From Chalara sp. BL73 (lineage: Eukaryota; Ascomycota; Leotiomycetes; Helotiales): 64,000 nt of DNA. This document shows, in pieces, positions 23,508 to 34,827 of the stretch. A program made the translations under genes and the position numbers. Location of the stretch: NCBI GenBank assembly GCA_918026815.1, contig CAKJVC010000139.1, forward strand, positions 248,001-312,000. The letters run 5' to 3'. The notes below the pieces were generated by a model, which was given only the letters and a program-made list of their open reading frames with translations, was not told the DNA's origin and made no database searches. The stretch's first letter is position 1, and the number at the start of each line of letters is the position of its first letter.

Positions 23508-26500
23508 CTAAACCTGCCCTTGACGGTACTGCAGCCCCATCGCAGCAACCACGACCGGCACAACGCTCACCATCTCGCCTAGGCCCGCATATTGTGGCGG
23601 AATCCTCACATTCTTCTTCGCACTGAATACGCCCGCCGCCAATAGCACCGCAAAGAAGTTGTATGCGAAGCTCCACGCGAAATTAAAGACTACACGGCGA
23701 TGGAACGCTTTGGATAGGTCAATCAAGGTAATAATACCATAGAGTGAAGGGCGCATGAGCACGGCGTCCGCAGCCGACGAGGCGACCTCGGTTCCTTCAG
23801 ATATGTGTAGGCCGATGCTGGCGGCCGCAAGAGGTGGGGCATCATTGGTGCCGTCACCCACAAAAAGGACGATATTCTTGCTTATGCGAGATTGATCTAG
23901 CCCTTGATGAGAGGCACTGTCTATAAGAGATACGACGTATCGCTGTTTCTGTTCTGGCGAAAAACATGGCCGGATGTGAGTTGATGGGATGGCTAGTTGG
24001 GTGGCAACGGATTGAACGGCGGCGTGGTTGTCGCCGCTGACGATGGAGATGGCAATCGATCGCCTTTTGAGCTCCATTACGGTGGCGAGAGCATCAGGGC
24101 GAAGCGAATCTTCGAGGCCGTACACTGCAACGAGTTCATTGTCTAAGGTGATGCAAAAGATAGTTAAGCCTAGCGCAAGAGCCTTCTGGACAGGAGCAGT
24201 ATCCTGGACACCAAGCCAAAATGGATTTCCAGCTCGCACTTTGGACCTGTTCCAGTTCGCTTCGATGCCTTTTCCAGCAACTGAGACCACATCCTGAACT
24301 ATAAATGCCTTGTGCTGCCGTGAAGTCAAATGTATTGCGATAGCTTTAGATACAGGATGCGTGCTATTACTCGTCAAGCCTAGAATCACAGGCTTTAGGG
24401 ACGCAGCATCGTTGGCCAGATAATCTTCCGAAGCGACCGAGAGCTTCCCTCGTGTGAGCGTCCCTGTTTTGTCGAAGATAACATGTGCTATTTTCCTCCC
24501 AGTATCGACAGCCTCTGCATCTTTGAAGATTAGTCCGTGTTTCGCGGCAACTCCACCAGCAATTATCAACACCATAGGTACAGCAAGACCAATTGCGCAG
24601 GGGCATGAGACTATAAGAACGGATATCGCGTAGGTCATGGCGTTGATGCAAGCCGCCGATGCATTCTGGCGTCTGATTTTCATTCCTACCCCTATCCAAA
24701 TTGTGAAGACTAACACTGTTATTGTGAGAATTACGGGAACGAAATAGCTGGCGAGTCGATCAGCTAAATCTTGAACCCTTGGCTTGGATGCTTTGGCCCG
24801 GTCAACCATGTCCCCAATTTCCTTGATCGTATTCTCACAGGGTAGTCTGGTAAGCTTCACAATAAGAATACCAGAATGATTGATTGTGCCAGCCGCTACA
24901 GTCGTGCCAGGCGTTTTCGTTATTAATGTGCCTTCGCCAGTGATCGTTGATTCGTCAACCTCACTTTCTCCCGATGACACTAAGCCATCTGTGGGTATAA
25001 CCAGATCTGGAAGCACCTTGAATATGTCCCCATACTGGAGAAGGCGTGCATCAATCTCGTTGTCGCCGCCGCCTTGTATATTGCATAAGATTGCAGTAGA
25101 TGCCTGCAGCGATTCAATGCTGATTGATTCAATAGCCTTTTGTTTAGCAAGAGTACTGATCGTGCGACCCAACAATATGAGGGTTATGAGAAGAGTACTA
25201 GTTTCGAAGAATTGTTCGGTTTGTAATGGTCTTCCAAGGACAAGAAAGGTGTAAGCTACGACGGAATAGAGATATGCCGTAGAGCTGCTCAGCACAACGA
25301 GTAAATCCATGTCAATCTCTCTGGAGAAAACTAATGCTTTGAAAGCCCGAGAGTAAAATTGTGCCGCAGGGTATAACTGCACAATTGTCGCAAGAGCAAG
25401 GCAGATCGCTCCATAAGTAATAGGATGTTTTGGTAATGGCGCCCAAGTAAGAACGAGAACGGGTACAGTCAGGACGGCGGCTACAAGGGTCCTTCGAAGC
25501 CAAGAATAAAGATCTTGCCTACCAGACGTTACCGTTGGAGACCCAGATAGGGGAGCAAGTTCTGCACCTCGAAAGAACTCATTTGCGAGTAGATCTCTGG
25601 CTCCTACGACCGCTGGGTCATAGAGTACTTGTAACCGAGATTTCCCGATAACCAAAATATCAAGCACTCCATTTGGATAACCTTCCGTGTATTGCTGAGC
25701 ATCGTTTTTCACATCAAGTTCCAATTCAGATCCAATATGTGCAATTCTTGAGCAAGTAAATCCGGTCCTTTTCTCCAAGATGCTGATTATAGTTGTGCTG
25801 CTTAATCCTGTTGAGGGCCGTATATCAAACTCCACCTGAGCTAGTAGGAAGCTTGCTTTGATGTTTGACAGGCCAGGCAGTGGCTGAAGTGCTTTGTACA
25901 CCTTCTTATCACAGCCTGTGCAATCCATCCCGCGAATGCGAACGATAACATGCTCTGGTTTCTGTAAGCCATGCTCAATATCCATACTTTCCATATCCTC
26001 ATGGGTGCTGTTCGTTGAGCTTCTTGCCCCGGATGTAGCGGCAGCAATTTCCGTGGCAGCAGACGACTGGCACTTTCCTGTAGCACAGCATTTTTCATTG
26101 CTGCCAGCTGGCGCGGGTAAAATTACATCGGGCGCTTCTGCTTCCTCCGTTGTATAGGAGGGATTCTTCCAAATAGAGCAGGTGTTATCCTGACCATCAG
26201 CGCAATCGTGAGAGTCTTCCAAGTGTTTATTTTGATCCGTCTCGGAATTCTGCTCCATTTCCCTAGCATTATCGCGCCGTTTTGTGATCTCTGAACGGTC
26301 GCTGGAACAACAGCCATTTCCTGAGCATGAGGCGATCTCGTGTGGTTGAACACGGTTTGTGTCATCTGCTATGTCCTGGAGGGAATCATCTTTCTGTGCG
26401 TATAGACTAAGTTCTATAGCCTCAAGTGATTCCGTAATGCTGGAACGCACAGAATCTTTGGTGTTCTCTTTTTTAGCCAGAGTGTATTCTGTCGGTTCAA

Positions 26501-26555
26501 TGGCTGGAACCTCGGGATACTGGCTCTTGTTACAAAAACCATTGTGGCAACCCAT
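23508..26555 (-). CDS. P1B-type copper-transporting ATPase
   Basis: A single open frame runs from the ATG at 26555 (1015 aa); the frame is open a little further upstream but without an ATG. The N-terminal 200 residues are polar and carry short Cys motifs (MGCHNGFCNKS, CSGNGCCSSD, EKCCATGKCQ). One heavy-metal-associated domain follows at about 202-270 with the metal site GMDCTGC. The ATPase core shows TITGEGT, the ion-channel motif SCPCAIGLAVP (about 652), the phosphorylation motif DKTGTLT (about 693), STHPVSKAIA, GDGTNDAPPLA (about 898), and a last helix pair with YNFFAVLLAAG and EMVSVVP. The CPC motif marks Cu(I) transport. Architecture with a Cys-rich N-tail and one HMA resembles fungal copper-detoxifying exporters more than the Golgi Ccc2 type, but that is inference. 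Confidence 0.93.
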   Translation of the reverse strand: MGCHNGFCNKSQYPEVPAIEPTEYTLAKKENTKDSVRSSITESLEAIELSLYAQKDDSLQDIADDTNRVQPHEIASCSGNGCCSSDRSEITKRRDNAREMEQNSETDQNKHLEDSHDCADGQDNTCSIWKNPSYTTEEAEAPDVILPAPAGSNEKCCATGKCQSSAATEIAAATSGARSSTNSTHEDMESMDIEHGLQKPEHVIVRIRGMDCTGCDKKVYKALQPLPGLSNIKASFLLAQVEFDIRPSTGLSSTTIISILEKRTGFTCSRIAHIGSELELDVKNDAQQYTEGYPNGVLDILVIGKSRLQVLYDPAVVGARDLLANEFFRGAELAPLSGSPTVTSGRQDLYSWLRRTLVAAVLTVPVLVLTWAPLPKHPITYGAICLALATIVQLYPAAQFYSRAFKALVFSREIDMDLLVVLSSSTAYLYSVVAYTFLVLGRPLQTEQFFETSTLLITLILLGRTISTLAKQKAIESISIESLQASTAILCNIQGGGDNEIDARLLQYGDIFKVLPDLVIPTDGLVSSGESEVDESTITGEGTLITKTPGTTVAAGTINHSGILIVKLTRLPCENTIKEIGDMVDRAKASKPRVQDLADRLASYFVPVILTITVLVFTIWIGVGMKIRRQNASAACINAMTYAISVLIVSCPCAIGLAVPMVLIIAGGVAAKHGLIFKDAEAVDTGRKIAHVIFDKTGTLTRGKLSVASEDYLANDAASLKPVILGLTSNSTHPVSKAIAIHLTSRQHKAFIVQDVVSVAGKGIEANWNRSKVRAGNPFWLGVQDTAPVQKALALGLTIFCITLDNELVAVYGLEDSLRPDALATVMELKRRSIAISIVSGDNHAAVQSVATQLAIPSTHIRPCFSPEQKQRYVVSLIDSASHQGLDQSRISKNIVLFVGDGTNDAPPLAAASIGLHISEGTEVASSAADAVLMRPSLYGIITLIDLSKAFHRRVVFNFAWSFAYNFFAVLLAAGVFSAKKNVRIPPQYAGLGEMVSVVPVVVAAMGLQYRQGQV

Positions 26556-27831
26556 TTTCTGTGATGCTCCATTCGGTGGTACCAAAAAATCTTAAAGGAC
26601 CAGGTGAGGGAAGTCTCTTGTCAAAAGATCACTCTTCATATACCTGCCCAGGTAGAAAAGAAGCCATAAGTTCAGCTAGAACACGAAAGAAACAATCAAT
26701 GATATGCCTCGAAGGCCGAGACTGGTTGGATAGCAAAACCTCATAAACAATGGAAAATCTAGAGAATATAACGGTTGCACAACGGAATTCATTGTTGGGC
26801 CATCGCGAAGCTGCATGCTCAAGGCCGTTAACTATTTGCACGAGGTGTCAGAAGCTTTGTGCCTTGTGACTTTCAAGAGTATCTAGAAGGAAAGGGATTA
26901 ACTAGAATCGGATGTTTAATTAGACGCAATATCCCAGCATGTGCGAGTTGGATGAAAGGAGACTTTCGAGCCTCCTTGAAGGTTCTATGGTAACAGGTAG
27001 CGGAAAAATCTAGCACACTCATTATTTGTTTGACGATAATGCTTCTCGAATATAAAGCCCGGCAATTGTATATATGTTGTCGAGTGCCGCCATTGGTCAG
27101 ATCCCTGAATGGAATTACATTGCATTGTGACTGCCGTCCGTCTCACATTCCAACAAATTGCATATCAATCTGCGTCTGGCGATTCTAGTTGCGAGTTGAC
27201 TCTCCTCTTTCTCTGTCAACAAGGCGCAGTCTGCGACTTGTGGAGAATCGTAGGAGAAACAGAATAACCACAGTACGATAATTATGGGCTTTCGAAGGAG
27301 AGCGAGGCGAACCCAATTTTGATGCAGCTGGGGGAGGTCCATGTTGACTGGAAGATAATACTAAATCCCGGCCTTTCGTGACGGTTATCTCATCCCTGCT
27401 TTTTGGGCGCGACGAGACCGTCGACTGAAGATGTTTGTTCTGATGGGCCGCGTCCCTTTCCCAGTAGACAGGGCTCATACATGGAACGCAGGTCAAGCAA
27501 TCCAGTTGCGGGGGGAGTAGCAACAATACAAGTTGTCGGATGATGGTGATCAATTATACCACCAACCAAAACCTCGTGAGGAGGGGACGAGAACATGTCG
27601 ACATGGCAGGGGAAGCAGAGTGGCACCAAGAAGGAGAATCGCGGTTCAAGGTTGGGTTTTGACTGATAAGTGAGTGATTGGAGAATGGCATCTTGATCTA
27701 ATTTTTGCAGACCGAGTGTGGAAGTTGAGGAGACAGAGAACAGAAGCGATGGAAGATGAGGTGAAGGATAGAAAAGATTTGAGGGGTTATTGGGGGCCTT
27801 GACTCTTGCGGCTCAGTGAGGAGTATGAGTA

Positions 27832-27933
27832 GTGGCTAGGGATCAGTAGCTAGGGATCAGTAGCTAGGGGTTAGTTGGCTTAGGGGTCAGTGGCTCAGGG
27901 GGATTAGTGGCTAAAGGGTTAGTGGCTAAAGGG
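27832..27933 (+). repeat. Degenerate tandem repeat, about 14-17 nt units
   Basis: About seven units of the form GTGGCTAGGGATCA follow each other with drift: GTAGCTAGGGATCA, GTAGCTAGGGGTTA, GTTGGCTTAGGGGTCA, then forms with GTGGCTCAGG and GTGGCTAAAGGG. Length changes come from extra G or A in the central run. It is not the TTAGGG telomere repeat, though it contains TAGGG words. Confidence 0.75.
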
Positions 27934-27950
27934 AAAGGGGGGGTTACTTA

Positions 27951-27974
27951 CAGTACTGTACTGTACTGTACTGT
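27951..27974 (+). repeat. Pentanucleotide microsatellite (ACTGT)n
   Basis: About four to five copies of the 5-mer ACTGT/TACTG. The repeat unit reads almost the same on both strands, so the array is quasi-palindromic. A related GTACA array lies at about 34809-34827. Confidence 0.75.
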
Positions 27975-28338
27975 AACGCTGCCCACTGTATAAGCTTATC
28001 TTGGCTTTGTCTACTTACTGATTGATACCAAGAATAAATGGCTACTGTAGCTGGAAGATACTGTACTGTAGAGATGGGTATGCATAATTGCGATTTGGAA
28101 AATTTGGGTAAATGGAGACACAAAGGAGCCTATCCTTACTATTCAAGACCTTCGAATACGTACTGTATAGTATTATTATTGTTTTTCTCCTCTGGACTTT
28201 TCTGCATGAGAAAGTCCGAAAGCCGCCATTTTCTTCCCAGAAGGTTGTGGCGCTGACTTGCAGCCCCACAAGGCGATTCGCTGAAGATCAACAAGGATTC
28301 CGGATTACAAACCATCATCATCAACTCTTTCATTCACG

Positions 28339-28458
28339 ATGACCAAGAGAAAGAAAATCAACAACAGCCAGGTTACGAATGTCTTCCGGCCTATTCAGCC
28401 ATCCAGTCGCAAAGCGAAAATTAGCCGCAAGCCCATTACCACCGCCGATGCTTTATAA
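28339..28458 (+). promoter_or_regulatory. Upstream ORF (39 aa) in the leader of the Zn2Cys6 regulator
   Basis: An ATG at 28339 opens a 39-codon frame ending at TAA 28456-28458, 38 nt before the regulator's ATG at 28497. The peptide is basic (starts MTKRKKINNS). If transcription starts upstream of it, it would act as an upstream ORF that could limit translation of the regulator. Whether it lies in the transcript is not known. Confidence 0.4.
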
Positions 28459-28496
28459 CACACCAATAATATCCCTGGTTCCGTCGTGATTCGCTC

Positions 28497-31291
28497 ATGG
28501 CTGCCTTCTCGGACGATTCTGTCAACATGTCAACTGGTAGCTCCGATGGAGATGCACAGCATGCCACCAATGTCCCAGCAGATTCGCACGAGAAGACAAC
28601 CAACTCAACACCAGGTGCCGAGAAAACCATCTCTTGTACTTCGTGCAGGAAAAGGAAGCTCAAGTGTGACCGCATTAAGCCAAGGTGCGGTACTTGCACT
28701 CGTCTCCGCCATGACTGTGTATTTCCAGAGCGCAGACGGAATGTGGGTACGAAGCGTCGCAATATGAAAGAATTGGAAGCGCGATTAGGTGTGTAGATGC
28801 TCTATCATATGACTTGGGAGAATGAGGGCTAACACTCAACAGCACAAGTAGAGACCCAACTTATCATAGAAACATCAAAGAATGTGACCCCGAGCCATAT
28901 CTCCAACATGGAATCCAGCTGGAACAATGTGCCTTTAAATATGGACACAAGTATGACTATGGATTTTGGGAGCGATGCATTCATTGACATACAAAATCCG
29001 GACCCGGACTTCTTTCAGGACCAGGTCCCGCTCGATGGATTCTATTCGCAAGAGGTAATCAGCTTGGGGTTAGATGAGGCTTTACCACCAGACCAGATGA
29101 TGGAAGATCTGTAGGCAATACCTCCATTTATAAGCTCTTCATGTCCTGACCTTTCAAAGGCATCAGATCTATTTTGACAAGTTCCACAACCAGATGCCAA
29201 TGATGCACAAGCAGCGATACCTAGCGGCGTTGAATTTGCCAGCGCATATGCGTCCTCCCATCTGCCTCAGATATGCCGTATGGGCTACAGCAGCCTCAAT
29301 GTGTCACGACAGCTATGCGCAGTATGCTGATGTATTCTACCAGCGTGCGCGGAAATACATAGAACGTGCGGAAATGAAGGTTAGGACAATTTCGTCTGCT
29401 CGTTTTTCCCTGCTCACGGTGTCTAGGGCCATGGAGAGACTTTTGTTACTATTCCAATAGCGCAGGCGTGGGTATTGATCTCAATGTACGAGGCCAAAAA
29501 GACATACTTCACTCGAGCGTGGATGAGTACTGGGAGATTGGTTAGACTTTGTCTCATGCTAGGCCTTCATCGACTGGATGGATATGGACAGGCCACGAAG
29601 CAGATATTGCCGCCACCGAAAGACGTAATCGACCTTGAGGAGCGAAGAAGGACCTTTTGGGCAGCTTTTTACGGTGATCGTTGGGCTAGCTCGGGCACGG
29701 GATGGCCTATGATCATCGATGAGTGCAAGGTATGTTTACATGATTGAAATTTGGAGAATCATAAACTAATCATCTGCAGATTTTGACAAATCTTCCTTCC
29801 TCAGAAGAAGGGTTTGAAGCAGGCATTGCGGAAAATACCAATTCACTTCGGGAAGCTTTGACGCCATCTGGTGCGTCTAAAATTACACCATTTGGTGGTG
29901 TGATATTGTCTGCATGTCTTTTTGGCCATAACTTCGAGCATCTCCATGGCCATGGCGACGATGAACGGGCTGACGATTTGGTTAATGGAGAATATTGGCG
30001 AAGACACCGAGAAATGGACAATGTATTATCCCACACGTTTTTATACCTCCCTAATCATCTGCGACTTCCGGGTGGCATTCGAGATATGAACATTGTGTTC
30101 CTTCACATGAATGTTCATGCCTCTACGATTTGTCTTCATCAGGCAGCCATCTCCACAGCCGAAAAGCATGGGATTTCCCCAGAGTTCATTTTGAAATGCC
30201 GTCATCGTAGCATGATGGCGGCCGAGGAAATAGTTGGGATCATGCGGCTCATTACTCATATGGACTCCTCATATATGAACTCTTGGATGGGGTTTTGTCT
30301 TTATGTGGCAGCTGGCATATTTATTCAAGACCATAGATCAGTTAACAGACAGGCATCGAGCCTCAGCAACCTGGAATTTCTACTTGCTGCAATGAAAGCA
30401 ATTGGACATCGGGTATGTGGATATCTCAATCCTCTGAACGCTCTGTTCGTGATTGGCTTCGCTGTGCGAGCCTCAAACCTGAATCTATGTGAGAATATTT
30501 GACTAATCGTGATTCAACAGCATACCATTACGGAACATTTTATTACACAGATAGAGTTTGACATAGAAAACAGCGGAATCCACCGGAAGCATTCTCATCT
30601 TTCTGGACGAGATACGGCATCATCACCAAAACAGGTCCAAAATCCGTTTACAAAAGAGAAATACAGAGAATCCATGTGCCAAGCTGATCCTCCGCTCCTT
30701 GGAGTCCTCCCTACTCTTCCATCCGCATTAGGTGGCCCCTCAGATCAAACTTCTAATGTTCAACAATTCAGCGGCCTGCCAGAAGCCCAAGGACTCACAC
30801 TGCAGTATGGTCAAGACAGTAGTGCACAGCTCTTCACCCAAGAAACTTCAAGTATGACAGCAAATCTCGATCCAATTAATGGCCATACGACTACAGCGCC
30901 AAACTGGGATACCTCTGGTGATTCATCGCTTGAAACATCTCCAGATTTCCTGATGAACTCAGGTTCAAATAACAGCCCTCTGTCCTTATCAGATTCTCAG
31001 GACTTGCAAGACCCGATCCGGCCCTCCTGCAGAGGAGGAAGCGCTTTCATAGCCGAAGAACCGTGCCCCTTCCTTGACGACAAAGTGCCTAATAGCACAG
31101 GAATGTTCCGAGAACCATATATTGCACCAAACATAAGTAATGATCAACAGTTCAATGATGCATATGCATCAGATCTCCCAGACAGAACATGGGTCTTCAC
31201 GGCTAGAATGCCCAAAGATCTCTGCCCGATCGTACAACATGTGAATGTGGATGCGCCATTTACGAATGTCAATGGAAATTGGAATGGTTGA
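28497..31291 (+). CDS. Zn2Cys6 transcription factor with fungal-specific TF domain
   Basis: Six exons (28497-28788, 28843-29110, 29160-29379, 29427-29729, 29780-30412, 30521-31291) give 828 aa; introns are 47-108 nt and all phases agree. The binuclear cluster is complete: Cys 47, 50, 57, 64, 67 and 74, spaced C-x2-C-x6-C-x6-C-x2-C-x6-C, with the basic string RKRKLKC. A short linker and coiled-coil start (MKELEARLAQ) follow. The middle region (YFDKFHNQMPMMHKQRYLAALN, then LRLCLMLGLHRLDG-like and EERRRTFWAAFYGDRW blocks) is the fungal-specific transcription factor domain. The C-terminus is Ser/Asn/Gln-rich, like an activation region. Target genes are unknown. The 3' end may be incomplete: coding-like frames continue to about 31620. 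An upstream ORF precedes the gene. Confidence 0.9.
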
Positions 31292-31620
31292 TAGTGACAA
31301 ATCAGATAGTCTCCTGACTTCTCATGTCTACAAATTTAGTGAAGATGGAATGCTAGCAGCTATTGCAGACACAGGTCTCACACATCAATGACAGGGTAGA
31401 GCAATACTCGGCGGATATACACCCCGCCGCCTATGGAGGCAACGACCTCCTATGGCAGGCTGCATGGCGAGATGAAAGACGGGCGCTCATGCTTCAGATC
31501 AGTCACCGATTTCATGAAATCATGCGGCTGTGGAGTTCTCCCTCATTTTCAACATCTATTCCGCCAACGATGTACTCAACCTTCAGCGAGGCGAAATATA
31601 CCAGAAAGCACGATCACTAG
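31292..31620 (+). other. Coding-like continuation downstream of the Zn2Cys6 regulator
   Basis: After the TGA at 31289-31291, a shifted frame reads sensibly for about 35 codons (including SHVYKFSEDGMLAAIADT). Then a third frame reads HINDRVEQYSADIHP and DERRALMLQISHRFHEIMR to a stop at 31618. An intron from a GT near 31231 or 31270 to the AG at about 31374 would attach the last part to the regulator in phase 0. Alternatively the segment is frameshifted and decaying. Confidence 0.35.
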
Positions 31621-32148
31621 ATGCCTAGATATCTATCTTTAGATGCATCCAAATGGACACCAACTAATGGGCTCTACTCAGCCCTATACAGGAGAACAAT
31701 TAAATCATCAACCAAACTATCCATCTTTTTCCTCTTTCAATCTCTCCTCCGTATGTTCCTGTCATCCCACTATCCCACCACTTAATCATAAATCAACATT
31801 CCTCTCTGGTAGAATATGTCTCGTTTCGTAAAAGACTTTACACCGTGAAATATGTGTAGATGGGCCAAATAAAGGGAAGGCTAACGTAGATGAGACTTGA
31901 AAGTACATGTGTTCCGATTTCGAGGCAAGGAAAGGATAGAGACAAAATTACGCATCCGAGTGAACCGTACACGAAAGGGATGTCAAGAAGGGGAAAATAC
32001 TTGTAAGGTGTGTCGTTAACGACGGTAGTTAATTAATCAATCAATTAATAGGGGTATTTTTTATCATACAACGCCGGTGTCCCAGACCTGTGGTATTTTC
32101 TCCGTCCAAAGCTCTCAGAGTACAAAATCCACGAATCCAAAACTACCC
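31621..32148. other. Intergenic between convergent genes
   Basis: The spacer contains the 3' ends of the regulator and the nucleoside transporter. An AT-rich stretch with TTAATTAATCAATCAATTAAT lies near 32030. No gene is seen. Confidence 0.4.
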
Positions 32149-34127
32149 TTAAGCAGCAGTGGATTCCGTAGGCAAGACATATCTGCTCTGGTCGACAATC
32201 AACATGCCAGCAATGGAAGCGCTAGTCAAGGTAGCAATGACACCCGAGATGAGGGCGGAGAGGGCGACCTTGGCGACGCGACCGCTTCGGCCGGGTGCGA
32301 GCTGGGAGAGCACACCAATTTGTATACCCACAGATGAGATGTTACCGAAGCCGCAGCATGCATAGGTGGCAATGAGGCGGGAACGCTGGGAAATCGAGAG
32401 GTATGAATCTTTCATGAGCTCCGCGAACTATATCGTGTTAGATTTGCTTTTTCTTATGCGGCACCGTGTGCGATGGGCAAATACTTACAGCAACAAACTC
32501 GTTGGCAACAATCTTGATACCAATGAGCTGAGAAACCTTGAGGATATCATCTCCGTCACGGTCGACGCCGAGGAGGAAGGAAATCGGGTAAAAGAGGTAT
32601 CCAAAGATCAATTGGATGGTGAGCTTCGGTCCGCCAATGTCGGTCTCGATGCTAAGGTATCTACCCCACCACCCGAGGAGACCGTTAACAAGACCGAGAA
32701 GAGCGAGGATAGTAAGAAGACATGCTGCAATCATAGATCCGATCTTGAGACCGAGCCATGATCCGTTAGCGAAAGCGTGGAGACCGTTAGTAGGCTTCTC
32801 ATCCGTATCCTCCGGTATTATGATCTTCCCAGCCGTAAGAGGCTCTTCGGTTTCTGGATATCGGAGTTTGGAAATTGCTAGAGAAGCGGGAATACTCATC
32901 ACACAAGATGAGATGAGTGCGAGAGGGTTGATGCCCATTTGAATATAAGCCGCCAACACGCTTCCCGCAATGGTAGCAAAACCAGAGGTCATAACTTGGT
33001 GAAGCTCGGCTTCCGTGAGATGAGGAATGAAGGGTTTAATCAACATCGCAGATTCACCTTGACCAACAAAAGGAGATGCGGCTGCGACAACGGCCTCGGC
33101 ACCGGAAACCTTCATGGTGTAGAAGAAAACGGTGGCGAATTTCTTGATGAACCATTGGAGCCAGCCCCAGAAGTACAGAAGCTGCACAAATGCGACGAAG
33201 AAGATGATGGGTGGGATGACATTCAACAGGAACCAACCAAAAGTGTTCAATGCGTCCTCGCTAGTAAGGAACAAGGTACCGTCCCGCGCATATCCAAGGA
33301 GAGACTTTGCGAGGAATGCAATGAAGTTGAATATATCGTATCCGGCCTTAGTGCGCAGAACAAATAGGGCCAAGATATACTGAGAGAGCATGCCGACAAT
33401 CACTGTTTGCCATTGGATTGCGCTGCGTTTCTTCGAAGTGATCCAGAAGGCAAAAATGAATACAGCCAGACCGAACAAGCTCACAGCACGATTGGCACGG
33501 GTATTGTCATCGGATTCCTCGCTGGCGAAGGTTCCCACGATGAAAACAGCAATTGTTCCGGCAGCTGCAAGGGGAATCCTCAACTTCTCTGGGATCAGAC
33601 GAGATGGTCCTTTGAAGCCTTTGTTCCAAATAAAAGCGACTGGTATCAGGGCATATTTGGCGGGCACGTAGATGGTGACCAACCTGATCGTAAGGAAGAG
33701 CCACAGGAGGAAGGGAATCAACCATCCGCGATCTTTGCGGTGTAGAACAAGTCCAGCAATCCACCATCTACCAACTCGTTAATATTTGCTTGCAGTACGA
33801 ATCGATTCAAACATACCCAGTCATGACGACCCAAAAGATCGGGAAAATGAAAGGCTTGAATTTATTCCAGAGGCGGCGGATTTTTGACGACCCAGCCGGT
33901 GGCTCGCGTGTGCCATCCTCGGACTCGCTCATGGCCTTTTCCTCAACACCAGTTCCATACTTCACATTTCCGGTCTCAAGATCCGCGCTCTCCTTTGCTG
34001 TGGTGGGTTCCCTGTCATATGACGGAACCGGGCTTATTTTCTCTTCCCCCTTGATCGAGCCGCTGCTGCTGGCCTCGACCGCCTTCGGGTGGAGGGCCTC
34101 GTTTGCTGCAGGTGGAATGGACACCAT
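32149..34127 (-). CDS. Concentrative nucleoside transporter (CNT family)
   Basis: Three exons (34127-33817, 33767-32489, 32427-32149) give 622 aa; introns are 49 and 61 nt and keep phase. A polar N-terminus of about 90 residues is followed by about ten hydrophobic helices. The CNT core is plain: the SEDALNTFGWFLLNVIPPIIFF region, then KVSGAEAVVAAASPFVGQGE (the nucleoside-binding helix-hairpin), MTSGFATIAGSVLAAYI, an NEFVAF block at the exon 2/3 border, and CCGFGNISSVGIQIG, the second binding motif. The family imports nucleosides with sodium or protons across the plasma membrane. Specificity cannot be decided by eye. Nothing nearby indicates an operon-like partner. Confidence 0.94.
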
Positions 34128-34773
34128 ATTGTCGGAGTCAATTGTGGGAGAGACCCGCGGGCGTCAGAATGATCGGGGAAAGAAGATTCGAAGCTGACGG
34201 TGGAACAAGCTCGACGGCCGGGTGGGACAAAATATTTATGTGCATGGTTGAGTGGACTTGCCTGAGTCGCTTAGCGTATCTGCTTAGGTTCTGGTCCATC
34301 ACAGCTCGAGGACGAAGGCAAGTCCCCTATCCGTTCGGAGGGTCTTTCGCTATCAAGATACACAAACCGCTATAATCAGTAGATCCTCATGGGGTCGGGG
34401 GGGCGTTGGAAGGGTTGGAATCACCTATCATGCATAGATACTCGGATGCCCAGACTCGGGGAACGGAGACGATGAGCATTTGGCGTGCGTGCCAAGACCA
34501 ACAGCTCCCATCCCAATGGGGAAGGTGAGATTGACAAGCACATGTCATGCTGCCAATAAGCTCTGGATGAACAAAAGTATCATCTTACTTGGACTGAATG
34601 GCCCCAAGTCCCGTTCGGACTTGCCCGAGTACATATGCTGACCAGATTCCCATCCAGCAGAATTGGCAGGAGGACAAGTGTTCGATAGCCAACACGGGCG
34701 AGAAATCTGCTTCAGGCTTGTAGAAAGTATAAGCGGTGGAAATTGGAGGACCCTTGGAGCTCGATACTGCACC

Positions 34774-34827
34774 GCACAGCACAGCAGAGCACAGCACAGC
34801 ACAATCCTGTACAGTACAGTACAGTAC
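34774..34827 (+). repeat. Paired pentamer microsatellites
   Basis: A run built on CAGCA (about 34774-34803, one imperfect unit) is followed by a run built on GTACA (34809-34827). The second is related to the array at 27951-27974. Confidence 0.7.

Larger units (their letters stand above)
26556..28338. other. Divergent intergenic region with repeats
   Basis: This 1.8-kb region lies between the divergently transcribed copper ATPase and the Zn2Cys6 regulator and should hold both promoters. It contains a degenerate tandem array (27832-27933) and a pentamer run (27951-27974), listed separately. Overlapping minus-strand frames around 27115-27629 look random. Confidence 0.4.

Noticed and set aside
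27115..27629. Overlapping minus-strand frames as a gene
   Set aside because: Three frames overlap in the same place with low-complexity content; this is expected by chance in promoter DNA.
27832..27933. Internal telomere repeat
   Set aside because: The units contain TAGGG but do not form (TTAGGG)n. The unit is 14-17 nt with a GTGGCT core.
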